From the NCBI GenBank assembly GCA_015847255.1, contig JADLZK010001387.1, positions 16,781 through 80,780 on the forward strand: a DNA stretch of 64,000 bases, written 5' to 3'. Both the position numbers and the translations under genes were made by a program. Below are positions 10,321 through 21,105 of this stretch, piece after piece; position 1 is the first letter of the stretch, and every line of letters starts with the position of its first letter. The notes beneath the pieces are model-generated. The model was not told the DNA's origin, searched no databases, and saw only the letters and a list, made by a program, of their open reading frames with translations. Origin of the DNA: Hyparrhenia diplandra. Lineage: Eukaryota; Streptophyta; Magnoliopsida; Poales; Poaceae.

Positions 10321-11317
10321 AATCTAAGGCTACACAGTACAGCCTCACAAGTGTCTCGATGATGATTCTGCGGTGGACGCTGATTTTACCGTTTGATAAT
10401 AACGAGTAGTAGGTGCCAGTAATGCTGAAAGTGACCCACGTAGTAGTATGGATCGGAGAAAAATTGCCCAGGAAAGTGACGGCCTCTCTCGGGTCGTCGT
10501 CGTCATCGTCACAGCCTCACGCTCTCCCGGCCGCTCTCCCGGCCGCGGCGCGTCTCGAGTTGCTTGGCCACGTCGATGGTTGTTAGTACAGTTCCCAGCG
10601 GCATTGAGTGTGTGTAGTAGCGGCACCGTGCTTTCTTGTTCTGCACTTCAGGCCAAGGCCAGGTTCAGAGCTGATGATTGGGCTGCGCCGGCGAGGGTGA
10701 CGCGCCTGCCAACACCTCATCATCACTATCTTGACCTTTCCTTCCTCCTCCCCACCCCACCCCCGGTGTGCGTCCTCTTTAAAAGCAACACCATCCCCTT
10801 CCTCTTCACTACCTCGTCCCCTGCTAGTTTCTCACTTCGTACCCGGGGCGCCACACGCGCAGGGGCATAGCAGCTGCACGGGCAACACTGCGCCCATCCA
10901 CGTGAAGCCACACACGTACCTCTTTCCAGTTTCCACTATAAAACCTCCCGTCTCGTCATCAGCAGCAGTAACCAGCTTCACTCGCACTCGCGGCTGAGGC
11001 CCCGGGCGTCCTCGACGCCGCCTAGTAAATCGGTAACGTTCCTTCTCTCTTTTTCTCGACTCGAAATATTTTAGCGGAAAAAGAACGGATGACTTCTGTG
11101 GAAAACCAAACTGAGGTTTTAGGGTCCGAAACATGGCGCAGGGGTTCCGGCCGCCGGAATAACTTATTTAACTGTTTCTGTACTTCCTTTCCGTTGCACG
11201 AACGCCGGACATCCAAGTTCCGTCATTATTGCGAACTTTGAAAAAAAAATCGTTGGCTTTCTTGACGTTGATGTTCCAGTTAACATAGGACAGTGCCACG
11301 TCACCGGCAAATCGGCA
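10321..11317 (+). promoter_or_regulatory. T2 upstream region, TATA box, untranslated exon and 5' UTR intron
   Basis: About 600 bp of GC-rich upstream DNA precede the TATA box TATAAAA at 10937-10943. The untranslated exon includes TCATCAGCAGCAG, also present before T4 and T10. Donor GTAACG is at 11033; the acceptor is probably TAACATAG ending at 11288, although CCAG at 11279 is possible. The intron retains the central block absent from T1, including CGGAATAACTT. Confidence 0.6.
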
Positions 11318-11692
11318 ATGAGCACTCTGGGAAGCAGGGCGATGGCCATCAGCTTCACCGTCATGCTAGTTTTTGTCAGCGCTGCAATGCACCTCGGAGC
11401 TGGCCGCTTCGGCTTACTCCTCTGCTTTGGAGGCGTCCTCGTCGGCGCCAACCTCGTCGCCGCCGGTGTCTGCATGGCCGACGGTCCTGCGCCCATCGTT
11501 CCAGTGGCGATCGGCGGTGCACGAGCTCTCCAAGCGTTCATGCGCCGCAACATGGGCGCCGTTGGGCTCGTCATGGCTTCCGGTGCCTTCACGACGGTCT
11601 CCAGCGAGGAAAACCCGGTGCTCTGCTTCGTCATGTTCGCTCTGCTGCTGCTCGGACTCACCCTCATCAACATTGGAGCTCGTGGTGAATAA
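11318..11692 (+). CDS. Family T membrane microprotein, copy T2 (intact)
   Basis: The 124-residue protein aligns end to end with T1. The four hydrophobic segments are kept: about 9-25, 30-52, 79-95 and 100-120. The loop after segment 2 is CMADGPAPIVP followed by two extra residues (IGG) before ARAL. The final hairpin has SSEENPVLCF in place of GEEDPVLCF. The C-terminus is IGARGE before TAA. A polyadenylation signal AATAAA is at 11888-11893, so this copy has a TATA box, intron, open frame and poly(A) signal. That makes it one of the best candidates for an active member. Function is unknown. R1 and R2 relics flank it. Confidence 0.8.
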   Translation: MSTLGSRAMAISFTVMLVFVSAAMHLGAGRFGLLLCFGGVLVGANLVAAGVCMADGPAPIVPVAIGGARALQAFMRRNMGAVGLVMASGAFTTVSSEENPVLCFVMFALLLLGLTLINIGARGE

Positions 11693-12660
11693 TCTGATTT
11701 TCAGTTACCTGAAGCCCCTGAATTGCCACTTCTGACGGCAGTCAGCCGCCGCCGCCGCCTCTACCTCTGCCCTGCCCCTGTACCTGTACCTGTACCTGAA
11801 CTAGTACTGCTGCTCTTTTTGTATCTCTGTACTAGTATGTACTTGTTGCAGAATCTCTATCATGTCGTGTAGTGTGCATTTGTTGGTGTAATAAAGTTGT
11901 GTTATTGTTGTGTCTACAGCGTTTTTCCTTTCCTATATATACTTGCCATGCATATTGCAGTACTATTTCTTTTGAATGACGATGTAAGTAAATTGTACTG
12001 TACTACTGTCTATGCATTTCAGCATTTGGTCAAATGCAAGTTATTGATAGAAGAAACGGAATTAATCAGTAATCACTTAGTTAAAACAATCATCAGCCGC
12101 TGTTGGAATTTGAAACTGAATGTCTGAAGGGCAGCATTTTTGTCAAACTTCGAAGCTAAATTAATATGGATTCAACCTATAACTCAATACACAAATTTGA
12201 TGTTGTTCTCAAGTGTAGTGTATGTGATGACGAAAAACATGGTTATCTGTAGCAATGGTTCAGTAATTGGACACTAAATAATTGATCAATGTAGCTCTGT
12301 CAGTTGCTCTGAAACTGACAGTTCTGAACTAGAGTTTCAGTTAAACTTACCAAATTTTGAGGCTTTCTATCTCTTTACACCGTGAGGAATCAAACCTTGT
12401 TCCTAAAACCAATCAAGATTTCCAGAACAACTTTTGGAGCCAGGCGTTGAGATTTTCTGACCGGCTGATAGGGTGTGGTCGCAGCGTTAATGTCAAATAT
12501 GTTTACATCTATTTCCTAGTCTTGGCTGCTGCAGTCAGTTGTGTATGTTACTGACATAGCAGTTACCATATATACATATAGCTATCTAATGGAAGAACAA
12601 GGATGATTGTTTCGTTGCTGCAATGGCAAAGCGAATGCATGAAAATTTACATCTCTATAT
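11693..12660 (+). other. T2 3' UTR and duplicated downstream flank
   Basis: This DNA is similar to 240-1030 and 62690-63690, with shared landmarks GTAATAAAGTTGTG, TTGGAATTTGAAACTGAATG and TGGTCGCAGCGTTAATGTC. The similarity over about 900 bp places T0, T2 and T10 in one subgroup. No gene is seen. Confidence 0.75.
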
Positions 12661-13016
12661 TTTGCTCGTCCAACATGATACAGCACTGATTTTTTTTTTT
12701 TTTTGAAAGTGAATATGTGATGGTGGTTGGCGTTTAAATTAAGACACTGTAGTATTTTTAAATCATCACTCTGGGCATTCGGGTTACCCGACCCGATCGG
12801 GTCGGGTAGTTTAGGTATTTGGAAATTGCGGGTAATTGAAACTGTTACGGAGATTGGGATAGGGCTGGCGATAACTGTTGGAGACGGGGACCCGAAATTT
12901 GTTTGTGACTCAATGCCCATAATTTCTTTTAGGTCTATTGTTGGAGGTTCGGGTTTGGGTATGCAACCCAAAGTACATGCATGAAAATTTACATCTCTAT
13001 ATTTTGCTCGTCCAAC
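12636..13016. repeat. Perfect 39-bp direct repeat, one copy inside an hAT-like element
   Basis: The 39-bp sequence beginning TGCATGAAAATTTACATCTC occurs at 12636-12674 and, apparently identically, at 12978-13016. The first copy is in the T2 flank and the second lies inside the element that starts near 12769. Confidence 0.9.
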
Positions 13017-13352
13017 CCCTATAATTTTTGTAGAATTAAAACTGGTATTTTTAAAAAATGATTGATAATAGGTTTAAGTTTTCTACCACAACTCACAAGT
13101 CATCAAAGATTCACAAACATGGAACGTTCACATGTAAATGCAATGCTGGAAATAGTTTACAAATTACAACTTCTAGTAGTAGAATCAGGGGTGCTTGCTT
13201 AGTGTGGGTATAGTTCGGGTACCGGGAGTAACTACCCGAATTACCCAATAAAACTTCGGGTAATATGATTCACTATCCGAACTAAACATCGGATAGTGCG
13301 GGTTCGGGTACTTCGGGTTCGGGTAATGGGTAGCGGATAATATGCCCAGGGT
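12769..13352. mobile_element. hAT-like non-autonomous element rich in TTCGGGTA
   Basis: The ends are inverted: CTGGGCATTCGGGTTACCC on the left, and GGGTAATGGGTAGCGGATAA then TATGCCCAG on the right. The same family occurs at 30304-30842, where an 8-bp duplication is visible. No target duplication is evident here. The right end abuts the truncated 3' side of R2. Confidence 0.6.
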
Positions 13353-14029
13353 GAAGTATCAGCAACATCAGCTGCCAATCACGTCGCCGGTCGGGGCTGC
13401 CATGCGTAGTAGCTGTAGTTATCGTACACTGCATCCACGCCGCCAAGGAGCTGGCCATCGAACACCTCACCATGTCCGGCGTCTAAGCCGTGCTGCCAGA
13501 TGTACTTGTCGTACACCACGCCGGTGTTGGGGTCCGGCACCCAGACGGGGCAGCAGCATATATTCCCCGTTGTACACCGCGCCGGGGCTGCCGGAGAGCC
13601 GAGAGCAGGGCAGCAAGCACCACACGCCACGTCCGGCGCCAGGGTGAGGCTGCAGCGGAGAGTACGGTAGTTGTGGTGCACCGGACGACTCCGCCGGAGA
13701 GCTGCAGGTCCACGAGCACCGCACCGGCCAGGCCGAGCTGCCGCCAGAATTCGCCGATGTTGTCGTACACCACGCCGGGTCCGGGTTCACGGTGGAACAC
13801 GGCGACAGGTACTGCGCCGCCAGACGCGGCCCGGACATGGCGCGCGAACTCGGCGGTGTTTTGTGGTATGCCGCCGCGCTAGGTTGGAAGCCACCGCGGC
13901 GGCAGCGCCGAGCTGACCGTGTAAGGTGCCGGAGGTCATATGTGCCTCGCCTCCCTGGACTACGCCGGCCATGCCGAAGTCCGTGGACTCCAGCGTCGTC
14001 GGCCTCACCGCCTCGCCTCCGTGGTCCAT
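13345..14029 (-). pseudogene. Family R repeat protein relic R2
   Basis: The minus-strand ATG at 14029 opens MDHGGE, as in R4. The protein then moves through all three frames. Recognisable pieces are SGTLHGQLGA, EPGPGVVYDNIGEFWRQLG, AGAVLVDLQLSGGV, GAVYNGEYMLLPRLGAG, VVYDKYIWQ, AGHGEVFDGQLLGG and VYDNYSYYAWQPR. These are imperfect repeats of a VYxxYxYY..QPRxGAG-HGEVLVxxL-GG unit. At least three frameshifts break it, and the hydrophobic tail seen in R3 and R4 is absent, cut near the hAT-like element. A TATA-like sequence lies upstream at 14143-14150. I recognise no known family. It lies divergent to T3. Confidence 0.65.
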
Positions 14030-14140
14030 GTTCTCCAGCTCCGTCTCTGAGCGAGTGGTGGACTACCGATCGGGCTTTGGTTGTTTGGAGCTCTAGTGTT
14101 TATTTGATGGATTATTAATTGGCTTGCGCCTAGTAGTTGG

Positions 14141-14152
14141 TTACATATAGAG
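14141..14152 (-). promoter_or_regulatory. TATA-like box of R2
   Basis: The minus strand reads CTATATGTAA about 115 bp before the R2 ATG. R4 has TATAAG at a similar distance. Confidence 0.4.
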
Positions 14153-15412
14153 GCGCCGAGAAAGAGAAGCCAGGTGATGCCAACGTGGAGGGAAGGAAAG
14201 CAACTAGCCCGGCACGGCAACCCTCACGCTGGGCTTCTTGCTGGGCCTTCCTTCGTTGCGGCCTCTTTCAGCTGGTGCCGGATCTTGAACAGTAGTCGAT
14301 GCCTTGTTAACACCCGGCCCAACTTGGATCCTTTAGACGCGTCCGTTGCGCCGTGCGCCATGCGATGCGCCCTAGCCCTGTCGCCCACGATGGTGATCGA
14401 TGGACGTGGCTGCGGCCCCCAGCTGGCCATGTGGACGAAACAAAACTGACGCTGCCGACGGGGACAGCGCTTCGTCAGCGACTCTTCGCTATCGCGTGGC
14501 CCAGCCTCCGTAGGAAAAGCCACCCATCAGGGCCACCGCGTCTTTTCTCCCGCCAACCCTCAAGGTCAAATAAAAATAGATGCTGATTCTCAAAAAAAAA
14601 AAAAAAAAAAAAAAAAGTAGATGATGAGGAAATAGTAAACGGCAGCCAACCCTCCTAGGCTCCAAACTGTGGTTAAGCCCCGGCGGTGCCCCGGCGGTTG
14701 TGGTGAAAGCCCGCCGGCAGGACCTCAACGTGCATGGAAGTCGACTCAATTAATCGTATGCTTGGACAGCTGGATTTGATAGTTTTATAAGGATTAGATT
14801 TGGGGATACATAGTCTATTACCATTCGATTTATGCTCGTTTATACTTCAATTTCATTGTCAGAGGTCTGTTATTGTGCAACCTTCAAGTTTAGGGGTTTG
14901 ATTTTATATGTTGTCCTCGTTATCTAATTGAGTTCGCGAGCTACCAAGCCACCTTGAGCTGACAAACAAGCCGGCTGAGTAAGAATTCTACCTTGTCAGC
15001 TTGATAGGAAAACGAGCCAGTGGGAGAGCCGAGCCGAACTGAGCTGTCCATAGCTGCGGCTGCGGCCGGTGGGAGCCGTCCCGTCTGGCAGGCCGACGCC
15101 GATCGGTCCCATCCCCCCAACTGCCATTTCTCGGTCAAAACATCCGGAGCCGCTTGACAAACCAGCTTGGTGGGTTGCCAAGTTGTGTTTAAGTTGAACA
15201 GTTGAAGGAGTTTTATCTAAAAATTGTATGGACTATGGATAATCCAAAAATAGACACGCAATGAATTTTAATTGTCTTCGAAAACTTTAATAACTACAAA
15301 TAGTCCCCAAGTCCAACAGGCATCAATCTGCAAAAGTAGGAGGAGTACTTTATCATGAGTCATGGCCATGAGGGAGACGCACGGTTTCAGGAACATAAAA
15401 TTCTCCAAATGG
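14153..15412. other. R2/T3 intergenic region, left part
   Basis: No gene is supported. The long open frames here are GC-driven and lack recognisable protein features. The region includes a small poly(A) insertion at 14587-14617. Confidence 0.4.
14577..14627 (+). mobile_element. Tail-only retroinsertion (short poly(A)) with 10-bp target repeat
   Basis: TAGATGCTGA (14577-14586) and TAGATGATGA (14618-14627) flank only TTCTC plus about 25 A residues. This fits reverse transcription that stopped just inside a LINE or SINE tail. One repeat mismatch makes it less certain than the case at 63398. Confidence 0.55.
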
Positions 15413-17740
15413 AATAACTTTTCTATTGTACGTTCATATCGGGGGCTCGGTTCGAAATGAAGGGGCGGGCTAGCAGGCGACCACGACGGGCGCCGCTCCC
15501 AAAGACCGGCGGCAGCGCCCGGCGGCCTCCTTAGCGCCGGCGCCCCGGACCCCCCCCTCCTCCACTTCCATCTCCCCACCCCACGCCCCTTCACTCCTCT
15601 TCTCCCGAAGACCTACAAGCGAAGAAACCATGCCCGGGCGGATTCGAGACGGGCGCGATGCGCCGCCGCGCGGCGAGCGCTTTCCCGCCGTCGTCGAAGG
15701 CGGCGCCCACGCCCTCCGACGCCACCTCCCTGCTTCCCCGCGGATCCGAGAGAGGTGGACAGCCCAACGTCGCGAGGGCCGAGCTCGAGCACCGCGCCGC
15801 CGTCATCGCCAAGCTTGGCTGCCGCAGCCCGGTCGGCCTGGTCACCGGATCGGGTGGCGCGACGGCCAATTGGCGGGGCGGATCCGGGATTTCCGGCCCG
15901 GTGGCGCCGGGAGCACCGCCTCCGTGACTACAACGTCCGACGAGGAGGACAAGGAAGATGATGGGACGGGCGCGGTCTTTGCCGATTTCTCCCAGCTCCT
16001 CGCTCTCTCGACAATTTGCCCCGTTCTTCCCGGGAAGTCGGGCGGGGGGCCTTCGGCTGGGCCCGGTGGGCGGGCGGCGATGGGAGAACGTCGACGACAA
16101 CCCTCCTACCTCGATGTCGTGACGTCGCCCGATCCACTCGGTTGGCGTTCCGACCGCCGACTTCGCCGAGGGCGTTGAGTCGGCGGGCGTCCGACAACGA
16201 CATGGGCGCCTTTGGTGGTGTCGGGGCCTGGGACCGGCAAAGGCGTAAACATCGGCGCCACCACCCGGCGCCGCCGTCGCCGCCGAGGGGTAAGAGCTGC
16301 TGCGGTTGCGGGGAGCGCGTGCGGCGGCGGCGTGTCTCGAATCGCGGGTGGGCGGCGAGCATCGGGCACCCAATGCCACCACCGGGCGAATCTCTACGTC
16401 CCACGGCAGGGGCCCGGCGCGGGGCGGCGACGACGGACGCCCGGCGGTTGGCGGATGTGCTTCCACAAAGACCGGGCGGCCGTGGAGGCGCCACGCCGCG
16501 GCTGCGCCCGGCGGTGATGATCCCCGGCGCTTCGACGGTCGTTGCTTCCGTTGTCTCGGTGCCGACCACGGGTCCCGCAATGCGGGACCTCGCTCGTTTC
16601 GCTACGCGCGCCTTGGTCTCCACCACCTTGCCGGGGAGTGCGAGGGCGACCTAGAGTCGTGCCCTCGGCGGGAAGGATGGCGGACCGACTCACGTCGCCA
16701 TCCCATCCGCTCCCAAAGACATCTTGAGCTCGGATGCGGGCGGCGGGCGGGCGCGAGCACATCTCGGCGTCAATGCCGGCGACGCGGGAGTTCACCTATG
16801 GTGGAGGTCGACACCGCCACTACACGCCACTTTGTTGCGCCGAGCCTCGGTGTCGGTGCATTGCGTAGCGGACGAGCCTCCCGAGACGGGTTGACCCCAT
16901 GTTGGAGGAGCTCACCGCTTCGCTCGCCATGGTGGCGAGGGCACCGGCGGCTGGGTCCCCGGCACACCGCACTGCACGGCGACCCTTCGGAGGTAGAAGC
17001 GTCACGGGGGTCACTCCCCTCTACGGTGGAGGCTTCCCGGAGACGGGCCAAGGTACTGATGTTGAGCCGCTTGACTTGGCCACACCCCTAGAGGAGGAGG
17101 TGGACGACCAGGGAGTGAAGACACCGACGACGCAGACCGAGATAGAGGACAACAGTCTTTTGCGCGTCTTTTCGAGGATGATGTTCGGGAAAGTTCGAGC
17201 CGCTTCCAAGGCCGACCCCATCTCCAACTATTGAGAAGCAGCCCAACAGGTCGAGGGGCTTGAAGACGAAGACCTCTAGCTCCCACACGATCTAGCTGCG
17301 TCAAGCTGCTCGTCCTTCCCTCGTGCCGGTAGCACAACGCGCCCAGCTCAAGCTTATGCGCGAGTTGGACTTTATCAATGGGGGTTAAATGCGCAATCAC
17401 AGACTACATTGACAACTTTGGGACGGGACCTTCACGAGAAGGCGATCAATGCATTACGGTCTGAGGGAGGCTGGATGATGTGGAGCTTTCAAGGCGCTTT
17501 TGCAATTGCGGCGGGGCCGGGACGAGAGAGGGTGGAGTCTCCCCGATCGTGCGGTTGGATGATGCACGTTGGTTGTTCCTAGAGTGCGAGTAGTCAATTT
17601 AGTACTCCTCACCCGGCTTGACGGTCACGTCATCTTTGGGAAGTTGTTTGCGCCTCTTGCGCATGTAATCTCCTACTCTTCTTATTAATATATGCCGGGC
17701 TTGCCTACTGCTTTTCAAAAAAAAAAAAAAAAAAAAAAAA
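15413..17740 (+). mobile_element. ORF1-only LINE-type derivative with poly(A) tail
   Basis: The GC-rich block ends in 22 or more A residues (about 17719-17740). Possible target repeats are TCTCCAAATGG at about 15403 and TCTCCAAACGG at 17743. A zinc-knuckle-like stretch, GRCFRCLGADHGSRN, appears near 16536. An acidic frame (16899-17234) ends near a motif reading AQRAQLKLMRELDF in another frame, which resembles the C-terminal part of plant LINE ORF1 proteins. Frames are interrupted and there is no endonuclease or reverse transcriptase. It sits between R2 and T3, lengthening that intergenic region. Confidence 0.5.
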
Positions 17741-18236
17741 TCTCTCCAAACGGGGCCCACCCTCCACACACGGATATAAATTAAAAAAAAAGATAGAGAA
17801 AAAGAAAACCGGCAACTCCATATTTATTATAGAACAAACATGCAGTGTTTGTTATTAGTGCATCTCAGAGTTGGTGTTAAATTTTCTTTTATACTCCATA
17901 AGCCTGATAAATAAATGTTAGGGACGATTGGGTAAATTTCAGAGTGGAACACACGAGGTTTCAACTCTATCTGGTCTCGCTTGAGAGTTGAGACCAAAAG
18001 ACTTGTCGTCTTGACATCAGGTGGGCGATCTGCTGTGCCTGTGTTGCTGCTTTGGCCACGCATCGCATCGCATCCCCGTGACAGCAAGCAGTAGCGGTCA
18101 TGTTATAATTGCTGACCCCAACGGTGACGCCAAGCATTGCATCCTCCTCGTCCCGCGTATGTACGTCCCTCGCGGCTCGCGGCCTCGCCGCTGCGTGCAA
18201 ATTAACCGGGCCAAAGCCAGAACCCCCCAAACACAC
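17741..18236 (+). other. T3 upstream region
   Basis: The first ~280 bp are AT-rich. GC-rich promoter-proximal DNA follows up to the TATA box. No gene is seen. Confidence 0.4.
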
Positions 18237-18997
18237 TATAAAAACTCGCTCCCGTCCCTCCCTCCATTCGTATTCGCAGCACCACCGTTGCAGTGCTACC
18301 CTCCTCCCGCAGGCCGCAGCAAGCCAGGAACCCATACTTCCTCCTCGCCGTGAGCTGCGAAGCCAGCTCCGAATCACCAGCGACCAGCATCGCGCTCGCT
18401 CAAGGCCACCAACATCGGTAACCTTCCTTCTCCTTCGCCTTACCAATTTTTCTTGGACTCTGAATTTGGGCGGAAACGAACGGATGATTTCTGTGGAAAA
18501 ACTGAACTTTTGTCGTGTGAACATGGGCGCGGTGCGCCGGTGGTGGACGACTGGCTCTTTCCGGCGACCGAATACTCACTCCGTCCCAAAATAAATCAAC
18601 TAGACTTGTCCTAAGTCAATTTTTTTAAGTTTGACCAACTTTATAGAAAATAACACCAATATTTATGACATCAAATTAATATTACTAGATATGTAATGAA
18701 ATATATTTTCATAATATGTTTATTTGGTTTCATAGATGTTATTATTTTTTCCTATAAAGTTGATCAAACTTAAAAAAAAAAATTGACTTAGAACAACTTT
18801 AGAAGTTATTTATTTTAGGACGGAAGGAGTAACTTCTTTAACTGATTGCCGGATCTTGTACTTCCCAATCCATTGCACGAACGGATGACATTCATGCTCG
18901 TGATTTGCGAAGTTTGAAAAAAAAGAAAACAAATCGTTGGCCTTCCTGATGTTGATATTCCTGTTAACAGAGGACTACGGTGCCATGTCGCCCGGCG
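18237..18997 (+). promoter_or_regulatory. T3 TATA box, untranslated exon and 5' UTR intron
   Basis: The TATA box TATAAAAA is at 18237-18244. Donor GTAACC is at 18418 and the acceptor AACAG ends at 18970, a 553-bp intron. The length is inflated by a Stowaway MITE at 18575-18829. Confidence 0.65.
18573..18831. mobile_element. Stowaway MITE inside the T3 5' UTR intron
   Basis: The 255-bp element 18575-18829 has ends CTCACTCCGTCCCAAAATAA and TTATTTTAGGACGGAAGGAG and is flanked by TA (18573-18574, 18830-18831). T10 and T2 carry the uninterrupted CGGAATAACTT, so the empty site is visible. Confidence 0.93.
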
Positions 18998-19374
18998 ATG
19001 AGCACTCCGGGAGGTAGGGCAATGACCATCGGCCTCGTCATCATGCTGATTTCTGTCAGTACGGGCATGCACTTTGGTGGCTTCGGCTTGCTCCTCTGCT
19101 TTATGGGGGTCTTCGTCGGTGCAAGCCTCATCGCAGTCGGCGTCCGCATGGCCGACGGCCCTGCGCCCAATCCCAACGCTCCCGTGGTGTTCGGTGGTGC
19201 ACGAGCTGCTGCAGTGTTCGTGCGCCGCAACATCGCCACCGTGGGCTCATTATGGCTTCCTGTGCCTTCACGGCGGTCTCCGGCGAGGAAGACCCCATGC
19301 TCTGCTTTGGCATGTTCGCTCTGCTCCTGCTCGGGCTCACCCTCGTCAACATTACCCCGAAGCCCCTGAACTGA
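18998..19374 (+). pseudogene. Family T copy T3, frameshifted
   Basis: The ATG at 18998 starts MSTPGGRAMTIGLVIML and the frame runs through segment 2 and the MADGPAP loop to NIATVG. One G is missing from the GTGGGGCTC run at about 19240. The rest (MASCAFTAVSGEEDP, last hydrophobic segment) lies in another frame and ends at 19374 in VNITPKPLN rather than NIGARGE, because about 30 bp around the usual stop are deleted. The first-half hairpin alone could still be made. The poly(A) signal is mutated (AGCAAAATG). A single-base sequencing error cannot be excluded for the frameshift, but it does not explain the 3' deletion. Confidence 0.8.
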
Positions 19375-20160
19375 AACTGACCGGCAATCAGTCACTCAAT
19401 GCCGACGCCTCCGCAAGTACCCATCATCGAGCCTAATTCCTGAATTGGGCTGGGTGTTGCAGGTAAAGATCAGTGATTGAAGTGAGCTTAGTACTATTGA
19501 TTGACTGTTATAGTATCTCCCTACCGCGTCGTGTTGTTGTTCTTGTGTGCTTTTGTATGAGCAAAATGTTGTGCTACTGTAGTGTGCAAATTTTTTTTTT
19601 CCCCTACTCGTCGTGCATAAGTCAATACTATGCCTTTTTGAGTGACGTCAAGTCTGTCTGTTCTGTAAGTTTGTCTGTTAGCATCTGGTCAAATGAAATC
19701 ATGCTTGGTGTATCTATTTGCAATTGCCAATGTCCTACGGAGTAGATGATTGGTGCAATGGAACGGTACTCAGCTAAGCATGGATTAGGAGATATCATAG
19801 GGCCTTTCAGAGTTCAGTATATCTTGGCATTGAGCTCTGAACCGGAGAGACTAGTGAGCACTGACCAGGCCGCTGCATATGTGCTCCTTTGCGACTGCTA
19901 ATGAATAATTGATTATGGCAGTTTCACTGCACCTGTGTTTATCAATCTATCGTGTTGCGTGGAGCTCGAACCCAACACACAAAGCGATCTGACGAATTGC
20001 TTCTTCGTTTCAGAATTGGCAGTGATTAGTTAACAAATATGAAAAGGTTTGTTTTGTTATATTCAGACAAAATGAAATCAAGATGCGGTCTTACCTCTTC
20101 CTGCTTATGTTTCTATTTTTAAGTTAGGCCACATTTAGCTCAGCTTAGTTTCACTAGTCT
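19375..20160 (+). other. T3 3' UTR and downstream flank
   Basis: Family T flank motifs are present: GGTAAAGATCA at about 19461, GGATTAGGAGATATCATAGGG at about 19781, and AACCCAACACACAAAGCGATCT at about 19970. The same modules surround the inverted repeat at 3.4-3.8 kb. No gene is seen. Confidence 0.7.
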
Positions 20161-20181
20161 TTCTTCCAAATTGATGATTAT

Positions 20182-21018
20182 ATGATTGGCAAAGGAAGTA
20201 AGAAAATGTTGGAGACAATAGCTGAAGAGGAGGAAGTTCATCAGGATAGGGCAATCTCAATTAGTCCAACAAAAGGCAATCAGGAGCCACCAGATGCTGG
20301 TCTGTCTAGCCAAGAGGAGTGGACTAAGGAGCCTGTTGTCTCTCAGACACCTGAAAAAAGAAAGGTTGTGGATTCTTACTTGGAAAATGAAACAGAAAGT
20401 ATTACTGAGAAAGATGGTGAGAAGTCTGTGCTGAAAGAGCAAAAGTCTCCTGATGAGACTGTTCCTGAAATAGAAGCAGATAAGTCAAGCTGTTGGGATG
20501 CAAAAGCAAAAGACATGGAGGGTGAGCTGCAAGCTATTCCAGAAGAGGAGCATAATGGATGGTACAAATGGCAGGATATCAGGCAGAGCAAAAGAATTAA
20601 AGCTAGTGGAGTTTCTCAGAACAAGGTGGCTGAACAAGCTCAGAAGAAGGTGGCCAAGAGTAATGCTGAGAAAGGTACTATATCCCCTCAACAGAATTCC
20701 TTTGCAATTCTTGCTAATACTCATGTGATAAATCTAGCCACTCAAATGGGTATAGATGGTCCGTCTATTGATTTTGCTAAAATAGATCTGTTAAAAGATC
20801 TGGAAATGGCCAGAATGAAAATTAATGAACAAATGTCTGATGACAAGGCTAAGGAAGAGGAGGGAGAAGAAAGTGATGGAGATGAGCACAATGTCTTAGA
20901 ATGGGACTCTGATGATTCCCTAGAGGAATCCTATATCAGAACTCCAATTATAAATAAGAGTAAATCTGTTAAAAAGAAAAGAAGAAAGACTATGGCTCCT
21001 ACTGAGACCATAGTATAG
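20182..21018 (+). pseudogene. LINE ORF1-like region, N-terminally incomplete
   Basis: The 278-residue frame is highly charged, with many Glu, Lys and Ser residues. It contains EHNGWYKWQDIRQSKRIKA and a basic C-terminus (KSVKKKRRKTM). It lacks the RNA-binding and zinc-knuckle parts expected upstream, so the element is 5' truncated or its ORF1 start is lost. It ends about 90 bp before ORF2. Assignment rests mainly on position. Confidence 0.55.
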
Positions 21019-21105
21019 AACTACAAGTGTGATGAGGGGAGTGACTCCAAGGTTAGTCCTGGAGCTAATCCCAGAAAGAAGAAAAATAAAAAAAAAGAAA
21101 TCCAA

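Noticed and set aside
15591..16654. 329- and 232-residue minus-strand frames
   Set aside because: They are complements of the GC-rich LINE-derived block, with Arg/Pro/Ala-rich composition typical of antisense GC frames.
18980..18997. Earlier start for T3
   Set aside because: It would use a non-ATG codon just after the splice acceptor; the ATG at 18998 aligns with all paralogues.
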